From Nicotiana tabacum (taxonomy: Eukaryota > Streptophyta > Magnoliopsida > Solanales > Solanaceae): DNA of 64,000 bases. The translations under genes and the position numbers were made by a program. Location: assembly GCF_000715075.1 (NCBI RefSeq), contig NC_134102.1, positions 51,903,348 through 51,967,347 on the forward strand, given 5' to 3'. Positions 44,565 to 56,320 of the stretch are shown here, in pieces. Numbering within the stretch: position 1 is the stretch's first letter; each line of letters starts with the position of its first letter. The notes below the pieces were generated by a model that did no database searches, was not told the DNA's origin, and worked only from the letters and a program-made list of their open reading frames with translations.

Positions 44565-45238
44565 TATATCAGTCGAGCATTCAGATGGCACCGTATGAGG
44601 CTTTGTATGGTAGATGATGCCGGTCTCCAGTAGGTTGGTTCGAACCGGGCGAGGCTAGGTTATTGGGTATAGACTTGGTTCAGGAAGCTTTGAAAAAGGA
44701 TTAATTGATTCAGGATCAACTTCGTACAACCCAATCTAGACATAAGAGTTATGCAGATCAGAAGGTTCGTGATGTTGTATTCATGGTTGGTGAGTGAGTC
44801 TTGCTCCGGGTTTCGCCCATGAAGGGTGTTATGAGATTCGGGAAGAAGGGCAAGTTGAGCCCTAGCTATATTGGGACTTTTGAGATTCTTGAAAGAATTG
44901 GAGAGGTGGCTTACAGACATGCACTACCACCTAGTCTCACTGCAGTTCATCCAGTGTTCCATGTTTCCATGCTCCGGAAGTATCACGGCAATCCATCTCA
45001 TGTGTTATACTTCAGCTCAGTATATGTTGAGGAACCAATGGCCATTTTGGACAGACATGTTAGAAAGTTGAGATCGAAGAGCATTGCTTTAGTAAAAGTA
45101 CAGTGGAGGGGTCATCCAGTCGGGGAGGCGACTTGGGAGACCGAGCATGATATGCATAGATGTTATCCTCATTTTTCACCACTCCAGGTATAATTCTAAA
45201 CTTGTTCGAGGATGAACGTTTGTTTAAGAGGGTAAAGA
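44565..45238 (+). pseudogene. Element I pol tail: integrase C-terminus and chromodomain
   Basis: The match starts at codons for SSIQMAPYEALYGR and continues CRSPVGWFEPGEARL with a stop in between. Stops also follow ALKKD and VGE. The open part at 44801-45193 reads VSPMKGVMRFGKKGKLSPSY, ALPPSLTAVHPVFHVSMLRK and a chromodomain (ILDRHVRKLRSKSIALVKVQ, then WRGHPVGEATWE). A frame slip near 45185 precedes the conserved tail gttcgaggatgaac (45204-45217). The rest of the element upstream is missing. Confidence 0.88.
45226..45238 (+). other. Polypurine tract of element I
   Basis: aagagggtaaaga lies directly before the LTR start at 45239. Confidence 0.7.
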
Positions 45239-45939
45239 TATAACGATCCAGCCAGTCATTTTGAGAGTTGTAGCCCCGTTCCCCCATTTACTACTCAATT
45301 TGTGCTTTACAGTTGTTATGTGACTTGCCGTAGTAATTGATTCGGGTCCGGTGAGATTTTAAAATGAATTGAGACACTTAATCTCCAAAATGAAAACTTA
45401 AGTTGAAAAGGTTGACCAGATGTTGACTTATGTGTAAATGACCCCAAAATAGAATTTTGATGATTCCAATAGCTCGGTATGGTGATTTTGGACTTAGGAG
45501 CATGTTTGGAAAGTTATTTGGAAGTCCGTAGTTAAATTAGGCTTGAAGTGGCTAAAATAGAAATTTAAGTTTGGAAGTTTGACCGGGGAGTTGAATTTTT
45601 GATATCGGGGTCGGAATCTGATTATGAAAATTAGAATAGGTCCATTATGTCATTTATGACTTGTGTGCAAAATTTGAGGTCAATCGGACTTGATGTGATA
45701 GGTTTCGGCATCAAATGTAGAAGTTGGAATTTCTTAGTTTCATTAGGCTTGAATTGATGTATGATTTGTATTTTTAGCATTGTTTGATGTGGTTTAAAGT
45801 TTCGAATAAGTTTGTATGATGTTTTAGGACTTATTGGTGTATTTGGTTGAGGTCCCGGGGGCCTCGGGTGAATTTCGGGTGGTTAACAGATGAAATTTGG
45901 ACTTGGAAGATGGCTGAAGCTGCAGATTTCCGGTGTCTG

Positions 45940-46290
45940 GTTTCCTTCTTCGCGTTAGCGGTGGGGGTCACGCATTCACAAAGGGCAATTGGAGGCAGGC
46001 GAAGATTTGTTCTTCACGTTCACAAATCAAGGGACGCGTTCGCGAAGGTTGAAGGCCAGTGTGCATCGCGAACGCTAGTGAGCAGACGCATTCGCGAAGA
46101 GGAGTGAGGGTTGGGGGTGGACTTCACGCGTTAGCCTACGCGTTCGCGAGTGAGGCATCGCGTTCACAAAGTCCTGGGATCCCTGGTCATCGCATTCATG
46201 AGAGGACCCTCACGTTCGCGAAGAGGAAAGTTTGGGCAGCACATTTTTGTGATTCACGAGCGCGGGGCAAGGGTCGCGTTCGCGAAGAAG
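45940..46290 (+). repeat. CpG-rich array of LTR I
   Basis: Words such as gcgttcgcgaag, tcgcgaacgc and decayed cgttcacaaa repeat irregularly over about 350 bases. Confidence 0.7.
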
Positions 46291-47139
46291 AAGCCATTGG
46301 ACAGAAAGTTTAAGTTCTGAAAATGGGATTTTTAGCGATTTGGAGCTCGGGGAGAGGCGATTTTCGGGAGATTTTCAAGGAAAACATCGGGGTAAGTGTT
46401 CTTAACTCAATTTTGGTTAAAGTACCCGAATCTATGGTAGTGTTTAACATTTAATTGGTGGATTAAGTTGGAAAAATTGTGAAGATCCCTAAGTTTAGAT
46501 TGAAGATTTGAGGGTCGAGTTGATGTCGGAATTTAGTAATTTTAGTATGGTTGAACTCGTGGTTAAATGAGCGTTCATATTTTGTAATTTTTGTCTGGTT
46601 CCGAGATGTGGGCCCCACGGGTGATTGTTTGAGTTAAATTTCGGATTTTGTTGAAACATTAGTATTTTCATATGGAATTAATTCCAATAATTTGTATTGA
46701 CTGAATCAAAATTATTATGACTAGATACGAGGCTTTCGGAGGCCAATTCATGAGGCAAAGGCATAGCGGAGTAATGAATTTCATGATTCTATTTTTTTAT
46801 ATTTTATAAATTTTCCTTACCTTTTTCCTGCTAATTGCTTTACCTGTTTAGTTGAAACTTTGTTTTCTGTTATTCTGTACTCATTATTTGGAAGTTGAAT
46901 TTCTTAATTGGATTATTATAAATATGAAGTATTTGACATTAAGAATTAGGTATTGAGGCAAGGTGTTAAAATTGTGAAATATTATTTTTGTTGAGTTATT
47001 CACTTTCGAATATTTTTGTGAGATTTTGTATTCATTGTGATTGAGCCGTGAGCTCCTTATTGTATAAATAATGTTGTTGTTGATTTATTTTGGCAAGTTG
47101 AAATATTTGGGCACTTGAGGTGCAAATTGTGATATTGAT

Positions 47140-47290
47140 ACGCATGCGGTGGTATAAGGTCTGGGTGTTGAAACACATGCGGTGAGATAAGAGTGGCTTG
47201 ATACGCGTGGCTAGTAGGGGAACTACTATAAGTCATGCGGTGTGATAAGGGTGGCTAAAACGTGGCATGCTATTTCGGGAAAAATATTTT
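47140..47290 (+). repeat. gcatgcggtg array of LTR I
   Basis: Variants of catgcggtg(a)gataagg recur near 47144, 47177, 47234 and, as gtggcatgc, 47264. GCATGC is itself palindromic. It takes the same downstream place as the arrays of A, D and E. Confidence 0.55.
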
Positions 47291-48071
47291 TCTTAAAATT
47301 TAAATGTGAAGGCTCCCGCGGTGATATAAGGGAATGGGATATTATGAATTTATTTATGATTTGGGACTACAAGGCGGTACCTCGGGAGTGCCCTTGTTGA
47401 TATTTCTCTATGGATGCACTTGCTTCTGGTTATTTGTGTTTTTATTTAAATTAATAAATTCCTGTTTTCCTTCCGTGAGGTATTGTTTTCCCTTATTCTG
47501 TGTAGTTGAATTGTGACATACTACTTACTTGAATTATTCCCATTGTCATTATTATTATTATTATATTGATTAAACTTTCACACTGTCTTTTATTATTTCC
47601 AGTCGGGCCTGACCTGACTCGTCACTACTCTACCGAGGTTAGGCTTGAAACTTACTGGGTACCGCTGTGGTGTACTCATACTACGCTTCTGCACATCATT
47701 TTTGTACAGATCCAGATACTTCCTATCAGACCAGGCATCAGTGAACTACCCGTACGCGGAGACTTCAAGGTATATCTGCCAGCATCCGCAGACCTCAGAG
47801 TCCCCTTCTATCCTTATTATGTTGTTTTCCTTATTCCCTTTAGACTCTGATGTATAGAGACACTAAGAATAAATTCTTAGAAGCTTGTGACTTATTTCTA
47901 CCGGATTTTGGGAGTTGTAACTATTTTGAATTGCAGTTTTATTTATTCCATATATTGAGATTTGAGTTTCAGTTTTGGATTTCGTTATTCCGCAAAAATT
48001 GATAGGCTTTCGTAGTCTTAGAGACTAGGCGCCATCACGACATCCTACGGAGGGAATTTGTTGCCTTGACA

Positions 48072-49517
48072 CATATAAACTAATAAATATATGCTCAAAA
48101 GCTCATAATTTAACTATTAAACTAATTCCCCAACCAAATTCAGAAAGTCCATAAAAGTCACCCTAGACCCACGTGCCCGGATTCCAAAAATTTTCAAAGA
48201 TAAACGTTACCCATGACCTCACGAACTCAAATATATAATTTATTCCCAATTCCATAATCAATTTCGTAGTCAAATCCCATTTTTACCAAACCCTAGGTTC
48301 CAACAAAACCCACAAATTTTCGCGAATTCCATGTTAAATCTACCCATAATCCATGTATTTAACTCTAGAAATGATAGGAATCACTTACCTTGTGATGTTG
48401 ATGAAAATCCCCCACAAAATACTCTCAAATTCGTTCAAGACCAAGTGGAAATGAGAGAAAAGAGGGCTATGCCCCGTAATAAATTCAAGTCTGCCCAGGT
48501 CCCCCTTCTTTACGATCGCGAAAAGGCCTCGCGATCGTGAAGACTAGCTGCCCTGCTGCCTAAATTCTCCCTATGCGTTCATGATCAGAAGGTCGCGTTC
48601 GCGATGAACCAGCTTCCCTGCCTTCCGTGTTCGCGATGACACTGTTGTGTTCGTGAAGGCCATCTGCCTTCCAGCCCATCCCACTCCCAACTTTCTTCGC
48701 GTTCGCGAACAGGCTTACGCATTCGAGAAGGAGGACCAGGTCCATCACTGGTTTCGTGATAGCCTCCTTGCGTTCGCGAAGAGTAAAGTCCAGGACCCTT
48801 CACCAGCCTTCTTCGCGATCGCGGGACAACCTTCGCGATCGCGAAGCACACCAACAATTTCAGCCAAGTGTAATCATGCTCCGGGTGGTCTGAAACACAC
48901 CCGAGCCACCCGGGACCCCGTCCAAATACACCAACAAGTACATAAACATACTACGGACTTACTCGAAGCCTCGGAACACGTAAAATAAGACAGGAACTAA
49001 TAAGCGCACCTCAAACCAAATTAATCAACTTCTAAGTTTCAAACTCATTTCAACCAACTCCGAATACGATGAAACATACTTAGACAAATCAAAATGACGC
49101 CAAATTTTACGCACAAGTCATAAATCACAATATGAACCTATTCAAAGGGGAATACCAAGTCCACTTCTAGTCAAACATAGAAAATTCTAAGACTTTCAAA
49201 ATGCCAACTTTCAATAATAAGTGCCAAAACACTCCCGGTCCACCCGAAACTTGATCCGAACATATGCCCAAGTCCAAAATTAGCATACGAACCTATTTGA
49301 ACCTTCAAATCACGGTTCCGAGGTCGTTTACTCAGAGTGTTGAATCAAGTCAAACTTGGCCACCTTAGGCCACTATTATAGAACTAAGTGTTACCCGAAC
49401 CCTTCCAAAAAGAAACCAACCATCCCTGCAAGTAATAAAATACTAAAAGCTCATATGGGAATTCTCAAATAGGGGAATGGGGATCTAGAAAGAAAAATGA
49501 CCGGTCGGGTCGTTACA
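48072..49517 (-). mobile_element. 3' LTR of element J, truncated
   Basis: On the minus strand it starts tgtaacgacccgaccggtc at 49517, directly after the polypurine tract. It reaches a CpG-rich array (48520-48850, tcgcgatcgcgaag type) and the leader, then stops at 48072 where the end of LTR I lies. The downstream third of the LTR is missing. Confidence 0.8.
48520..48850 (-). repeat. CpG-rich array of LTR J
   Basis: Plus-strand words cttcgcgatcgcg, cgttcgcgaa and decayed cgttcgtgaag repeat over about 330 bases, next to gcccagg at the promoter side. Confidence 0.7.
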
Positions 49518-50613
49518 TTGTCCACCTCTTAAACAAACGTTCGTCCTCGAACAAGTCTTCAATGATACTTGGAGAGTCGAATATGGGTGGATATCTGCTC
49601 CGCATGTCCTCCCCGATCTCCCAAGTCACCTCCTCGACTGGTTGAGCCTTCCACTGGACCTTCACTGCTGAAATCTTCTTAGACCTCAACTTGCAAACCT
49701 GCCTGTCAACAATGGCAATTGACTCCTCTTCATAACCTAAGCTCTCATCAAGCTGCATTGTACTGTAGTCTAACACATGTGACATGTCGGCATGGTATCT
49801 ATGGAGCATAGGCATGTGTAATACCGGATGAACTCCTGATAGGCTAGGAGGCAAAGCAAGCTTGTAAGCAACTTCTCCAACTCGCTCTAACACCTCAAAT
49901 GGACCGATGAACATTGGGCTCAGCTTACCCCTATTTCTGAATCTCATGATACCCTTTATTGGCGAGACCTTCAAGAGAACTTTCTCGCCCACCATAAATG
50001 ATAAATCACGCGCTTTCTGATCTGCATAACTCTTCTTTCTGGACTGAGCTGTGCGTAGTCGCTCCTGAATCAACTTTACCTTATCCAAGGCATTCTTTAC
50101 CAAATTAGTACCATATAGTCTCGCCTTGCCGGGCTCAAACCATCCGATGGGGGAATGACACCGCCGACAATACAAGGCCTTAAATGGAGCCATCTTGATG
50201 TTGTACTGATAACTGTTGTTATAAGCAAACTCATCCAACGGCAAGAATCAATCCCACTGATTGCCAAAGTCAATCACATATGCTCTGAGCATATCCTCTA
50301 AAATCTGAACTGTCCGCTCCGACTGCCTGTCGGTCTGCAGATGAAAGGCTGTGCTGAGCTCTACCCGAGTACCCAACTCACTCTATACTTTTCTTTATAA
50401 ATGCAAAGTGGACTAAGGGCCTCTATCTGAAATAATGGAAATAGGCACGCCATGCAACCTGACGATCTCCTGAATGTAAATCTGGGCCAACTTAAATGAA
50501 GAGTACGTAGTCACTACCAGAATAAAGTGCGCAGACTTGGTCAGTCGGTGAACAATGACCCAAACGATATCAAATTTCCTTAACGTCCACGACAACCCAA
50601 CTACGAAGTCCAT
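49513..50613 (-). pseudogene. Element J integrase and chromodomain
   Basis: The core fragment at 50413-50613 reads MDFVVGLSWTLRKFDIVWVI, then VHRLTKSAHF, where the first catalytic Asp is His. ISDRGP follows and the frame breaks. The 243-codon piece at 49513-50244 covers the end of the core, KVSPIKGIMRF, GPFEVLERVGEVAYKLALPP and a full chromodomain (IVDRQVCKLRSKKISAVKVQ, then EEVTWEIGEDMRSRYP). It ends LFKRWTM with TAA at 49513-49515, which lies in the LTR. Confidence 0.9.
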
Positions 50614-50843
50614 AGTGATGCGCTCCCACTTCTACTTTGGAATAACCATCTGCTGAAGTAAACCACCTCGCCTCTGGTGCTCATACTTAACCCGTTGGCA
50701 ATTTAGACATCTCGCCATATACTTTACTATGTCCTTCCTCATCTGCCACCACCAATAATACTGCCTTAGGTGACGATACATCTTTGTAGCACCTGGATGA
50801 ATAGAATACCATGAACTGTGTGCCTCCCCTAAAATCTTCTCCC

Positions 50844-52652
50844 TTAGGCAATCAACATTAGGAATACATATGTGACCCTGGAGTCACAGAACACCATCAT
50901 CACCGATAGTAACCTCATTGGCATCACCCCATAGCACCATCTCTCTAAGGACCAGCAAGTGCGGATCATCAAACTGACAAGACTTGATCCGCTCGAATAA
51001 AGAAGACTGAGCCACAACACATTCAAGAACTCGACTGGGCTCAGAAATATCCAACCTCATAAGTCGATTTGCTAAGGACTGGATGTCTAAAGACAATGTC
51101 CTCTCCTCTGCTGAAATGAATGCCAAACTACAAATACTCTCGGCCTTTCTACTCAAGGCATTCGTGACCACATTCGCCTTGCCCGGGTAATACAATATGG
51201 TAATATCATATTCCTTTAGTAACTCAAGCCACCTGCGCTGCCTTATATTAATATCCCTCTACTTAAACATGCACTGCCTCAGATAAAGATCCCTTTGCTT
51301 AAACAAATGCTGCAAACTGCGATAATCAGTGTAAACCTCGCAGGACACCCTATAAAGATAATGCTTCCGGATCTTGAGGGCATGAACTATCGCAGCCAAC
51401 TTTAAATCATGTACAAGATAATTTTTCTCCTGGGGCTTTAGCTGACGTGAAGCATATGCAATAACTCGCCCCTTCTGCATCAATACACAACCCAAGCCAA
51501 TGCGTGAAGCATTACAATACACAGTATACATCCCTGAACCGAAGGGCAAAACCAACACTGGTGCTGTAGTCAATGCAGACTTGAGCTTCTGAAAGCTCGC
51601 CTCACAATCATCGGACCATCTGAAAGGAGCACCCTTCTAGGTCAATCTAGTCAAAGGAGCTGCAATAGATGAGAAGCCCTCCACAAATCTATGATAATAA
51701 CCTGCTAGCCCCAGAAAACTCCTGATCTCGGTCGCAGTGGTAGGACGAGGCCAACTCTAAACTACCTTGATCTTCCTGGGATCCACCTTAATACTCTCAC
51801 CTGATACAACATGCCCCAAGAAAGCCACAAAATCTAACCAGAACTTGCACTTGGAGAACTTAGCATATAGCTTTTGTTCCCATAAGGTCTGAAGCACTAA
51901 CCTGAAATGCTTCTCGTGCTCCTCTATACTACGCGAGTAGATCACTATGTCATCAATGAAGACAATGATAAACAAGTCAAGATATGGCCTGAATACCCGA
52001 TTAATCAAATCCATAAGCATCGCCGGGGTGTTAGTCAAGCCGAAGGATATCACTAGAAACTCATAGTGCCCATATCTGGTCCGAAAAACGGTCTTCAGAA
52101 CATCCGAAGCACGAATCTTCAACTGATGATACCTAGATCTTAATTCATCTTCGAAAATACCCTAGCACCCTGTAGCTGATCAAACAAATCATCGATGTGC
52201 GATAATGGGTACTTATTTTTTAAGGTGACTTTGTTCAACTGGCAGTAATCAATGCACATCCGCATACTCCCATCCTTCTTCTTCACAAATAACACTGGTG
52301 CGTCCCAAGGCGACACGCTTGTCCTGATGAATCCCTTCTTAAGTAACTCCTGAAGTTGCTCCTTCAACTCTCTCAGATCCTTTGGAGCCATGCTATAAGG
52401 CGAAGTAGAGATAGGCTGGGTGCCTGACATCAAATCAATGCCAAAATCGATATCTTGATCCAGTGGCATACCTGATAGATCAGCAGAAAATACATCAGAA
52501 AACTCCCGTATCAGCGACATTGAATCTATCGTGGGAGTCTCTACAGTAGTATCCCGAACAAAGGCCAAATAGGACAAACAACGCTTCTCGACCATATGTA
52601 GAGCCTTCAAGAAATACCCCGACTGGAAGTACCAATAAATGAACCTCTGCAC
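50844..52652 (-). pseudogene. Element J reverse transcriptase, RNase H and zinc region
   Basis: Pieces in order: 52140-52652 linker and N-terminal reverse transcriptase ([40 protein letters not shown]); 51757-52122 with the catalytic [10 protein letters not shown] and GHVVSGESI; 51259-51573 RNase H ([17 protein letters not shown], where the usual D of YCDAS is [13 protein letters not shown]). A short tandem copy of the YLRQ/FKQRDL segment lies near 51240-51310. Then 50884-51195 has ANVVTNALSRKAESI and the linker toward integrase. Several stops and shifts separate them. Confidence 0.88.
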
Positions 52653-52689
52653 TCTAATCTGGGAAACTCAGGCATCGCCAAGGTAATAG

Positions 52690-54017
52690 TCTTGGTATGG
52701 TAATCGAGAATGGCATGGTACAGAGACAACTAGTCTATGCCAAGGATAACCTCTAAATAAACCATATCAAGCAATAGAAGATCTGCTCTGGTCTCATAAC
52801 CATAGAAAGTCACTACACAGGACCAGTAACCCGATCCATATTAACAAAATCACCCACTGGCGTAGACACATATATATGAACACCCAAGGACTCACGAAAT
52901 ACATCCAAATAAGGAGCAAATAGAAAAGAGATATAGGAATAAGTAAAACTTGGATTAAATAGTACCGAAGCATCCTGACGACAGATAGAAATAGTACTTG
53001 TGATCATTGCATCGGAGGCGACTGCCTCTGGCCTAGCGGGGAAAGAATAGAATCTAGCTGAAGTACCACCTAAATGTCCTCCACCTCTAGGGCGACCCCT
53101 ACCCACATGCCCTCTGCCTCTGGCCGGGCAGGCGAGCGATGCGATAGTTAGTGTAGTAATCATGGGCTGATGGTCCTGCTGCACTACCTTGCCCTGAAGT
53201 CTGGGACACAACCTCTTCACATGGCCTAACTCCCCACACTAAAAACAACCCCTCTGAGTGGTGAACTACTGACTTGAAGTCTAGCCCTGGTAGTCTGGAT
53301 ACCCACTGGAGGAACCCTGGGTAGCTGGCGGATGATAAGTACTCTCTAGAATAGCATTGAAGTAGGGTCGTGCTGGGGCACTTCAAGCAGGAAGTGGTGC
53401 TAAATACATGGGCCTGCTAGACTATCCCCTCATGAACTAACATCTAACCCCAGACAGGGTGGCACTGAATCCACTAGAATGCCGAAGTTGTTTATCCATA
53501 AATTCAAACTCTCCACGATGATTGTGGATACGCTCGATCCTCCAAGCTATCTCTATAACCTGAAAGAATGGAGTCCCCATCTCTGCCTCATGGGCCATAG
53601 AAACCTGAATCTCAGGGTGCAGATACCGGCGGTAGTGCACCTGGGGTATGATAAACGATAGCAGCGTGCCCTGGAGCCTGAGAGGTAGGGGTCCCCCTCC
53701 CGCCTGAGATATGGTTGGAACTTCCGGAAACAGCCCGTCCTGGGTCATGGAATCCATGAACCATAACATACGGCCCATGACCTCCTGAAAGCCTGGTGCA
53801 TTCATAAAATCCGCTGGGGCCGAATCAGCTGCAGGTACCTCATCTGCTCCTCAATGACAAGATCTTCCGCTGGATCCACTGGTGGTACTACTGGAGCAAC
53901 TCTAGGTCGTCCTCGTCCTCTCACAGAAGCTGTGGCCCTCCCTCAGACTCTGCCTCTGATAGCCAGGGGAGCAGCCCCTCTGCCACCGGGTACAACTGTA
54001 GCACGCGTTCTCACCAT
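52690..54017 (-). pseudogene. Element J gag and protease, gag core deleted
   Basis: Gag begins at the ATG at 54017 (MVRTRATVVPGG). The N-terminal part continues as MNAPGFQEVMGRMLWFMDSM at 53805. Near 53629 the sequence jumps to HPEIQVSMAHEAEMGTPFFQ, skipping what is about 485 bases in element E (between 32617 and 33103). That removes the conserved gag domain. Then follow a Pro-rich linker, a knuckle remnant near 53200-53250 and the protease (ASVLFNPSFTYSYISFLFAP, active-site D replaced by N) at 52813-53220. Confidence 0.82.
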
Positions 54018-54191
54018 ATGTGAGAGAATAAGAGAGAGGTACTTAGCACAATATCAACTGCACAATAGGATATGAAGAAAGAGAAGTTTCCCAACACCCT
54101 ATAGTCTTTTGAAGATAAGTACGGACGTCTTAGAACCGATCCACAAAACTCTTCTAGGCCCGCTCATGACTCCTGAGACGTATGTGAACCT

Positions 54192-54205
54192 AGAGCTCTA
54201 ATACA
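54192..54205 (-). other. Primer binding site of element J, mutated
   Basis: On the minus strand tgtattagagctct corresponds to TGGTATCAGAGCTCT with a lost G and a C to T change. Confidence 0.65.
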
Positions 54206-54209
54206 AAAC

Positions 54210-54265
54210 TGTCACGACCTAAAACCTATAATAGGTCATGATGGCATCCAGCACCACAGTTAGGC
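54210..54265 (-). mobile_element. 5' LTR of element J, end piece
   Basis: tgtcacgacctaaaacctat on the plus strand is the LTR 3' end. After 56 bases the LTR is split by element K and resumes at 62762. Confidence 0.82.
54261..54265 (+). other. Target site duplication of K, left copy
   Basis: taggc, repeated at 62762-62766. Confidence 0.9.
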
Positions 54266-56304
54266 TGTTACACCCCATATTTTCGTATGTGAATGTACGC
54301 CATAAATAAATTAGTGAAATCTCGAAAATGAGATGTTACATCCCGCATTTTCGTACGTTAAAATTTCATCGTAAGTTAATCGACGTATGTTCAAGAATGA
54401 CATTTATTTTGGGATTATAAGTACTACACTATTTCAAACAAGTGATAAGTTAATTCGTGAAGGTGAGAGGGTAAGCAAATCGAAGAAAATGAATTTCGTC
54501 GAAGTTTGTCATTTTGAGGTAAAATACGACTCGAGCTAAAATACTCGGTATTTATGGACTAGTACCATATAAAGTACCACATGGACGTGATAGTAAGGTG
54601 TATAAAGTGTGTTAAAAGTGAGCAGTATTTTAAGTAATTTGAGATAATCGGTTAATTATTAATTTAAGTGGGTAAGTGTAAGAATTGTCTTGTCCACGTG
54701 GGACCATGACAATTAAAGTAATCTATGACTAATATGTATGCTACGTTGGTGTCACAATTTAGGGACAAGAAGTCTTGCTAAGAATTAAAGTATAAATGGA
54801 CCTACCAACCAAGACTTTTAAAGAATGCATTTGAAACTCAAAGAATCATTTGGAAACTCAAGTCTTTGGATGTAAGCTTGCTAAGATAAGAACGGATGGA
54901 GCTCACCATTTTTTTAAAGACTTCTTTATCTTGGAATCTCTTTATCCTTACTTCATTAAGGAATTCACATGAGATTATCAAAGATATCATTATCTACAAA
55001 GTAACGTATGGATTTATCAAAGAAAGAATTCATGTGAATTCTTTACAAGGAGTAGATGGAAACGTGATTTCTTCAGCAAACATATACAAAAGTATGTCCA
55101 AGACAAGAAACAAGAAGCCACGAAATTCATACAAGAGTAGATGATAACAACGTGATTTGCTACAACAAAATTTCATATGAATATTTCCTTACTCCGATCT
55201 TGTCGTCACGTGTTTTGTCGCAGTTAACGTGTGTTAGAGGTATTGCTAAGCGAATCGACTCAGGTATGTTAAGGCTATCCCTTCTTTCTTTTTGGCATGA
55301 TCAATACGATACAAACGAAACGTACAAATGCACAACTTTCATAAATGACTCTATTCATAGAAATACTAAGGGTGAGTATATTCTTGATTCCCCATTAGAA
55401 TTATTATTATATCTTTTGTTCATGGGTCTCAGAAAAATACGTATTTGATAAAGTTTATCCGACAGGCATATTATTTTTATGACATTCCGAGAAATCTTTT
55501 TAACGTATTTGTTATGCATTTTATGCATTTATACATATACATTGACCCATGACCAGATGGTGTTATATACGCATATATTATATGTATATGGGATATGGGA
55601 AAAGGTTATGGCGTTATATACGCACCACCACCTGATCAACTGGTATACGTTGATGATTTGCCCACAGTGGCCGAAATGATATGATGGGATGCCCTCAGAG
55701 GCTTGATGATGTTATGAACGCATATACCTATGCATGGTATGACATTTATATGCATTTGCATGACATTATAAAAAATGAAATGATTCACAGAGCTATGCAA
55801 ACGTACATGTCGAGTCTTTTACTCCATGTTTCCCTCATGTCTATTATTTACTGGTTTTCATTCCTTACATACTCGGTACATTATTTGTACTGACGTTTCT
55901 TTTTCTTGGGGATGCTACGTTTCATGCCCGCAGGTCTCGATAGACAGGTCGAGAGTCCTCCAAGTAGGCGATCAACTCAGCGGAAGATGTCGGTGCACTC
56001 CATTTGCTCCGTAGTTGCTTGTTTGGTCAGTATGATTTAGATGTGTATTGTTCGGTATGGCGGGGCTCTGTCCCGACCTTTATGACAATTATATATTCTT
56101 AGAGGCTTGTAGATAGATGTCATGTATATGAAAGATTGTACGGCCTTGTCGGCATATGTTTTGAGTTTATTAATGATCATGTTGGCCTATTAGGCCCGTA
56201 TGTCACGTGTATATGATGGTATAATAAGAAATATATGTTACGTTGGTACTCGGTTGAATAAGGTGCTGGGTGCCCGTCACGGCCCATCGGTTTGGGTCGT
56301 GACA
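54266..56304 (+). mobile_element. 5' LTR of element K (2039 bp)
   Basis: Starts tgttacaccccatattttcg and ends catcggtttgggtcgtgaca. A second, diverged start motif (tgttacatcccgcattttcg) lies 68 bases in, at 54334. A stretch near 55152-55448 is open for 98 codons and is matched in the other LTR, but changes between the copies alter many residues. Confidence 0.88.
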
Positions 56305-56308
56305 AAAG

Positions 56309-56320
56309 TGGTATCAGAGA
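56309..56320 (+). other. Primer binding site of element K
   Basis: tggtatcagaga starts four bases after the LTR end; it matches the initiator tRNA-Met site. Confidence 0.88.

Larger units (their letters stand above)
45239..48071 (+). mobile_element. 3' LTR of element I (2833 bp)
   Basis: It starts tataacgatccagcc, a mutated TGTAACGACCCG, and ends agactaggcgccatcacgac ... ttgccttgaca at 48071. The CpG-rich array is at 45940-46290 with cgcgttcgcgaag words; the TATA-like box behind it has decayed. Near 47140-47290 three or four units with gcatgcggtg and ataagggtgg form the downstream array. Its beginning is of the same type as the LTRs of E and J. Confidence 0.82.

Noticed and set aside
47566..47857. 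94-codon frame near the end of LTR I
   Set aside because: It lies in LTR sequence that is also present, with breaks, in LTR D near 24160-24300; no sign of protein constraint.
45239..48071. LTR I as the missing 3' LTR of element D
   Set aside because: The beginnings differ strongly (cagccagtcattttgag against cttgtcgttttaagaat), and the arrays are of different types.
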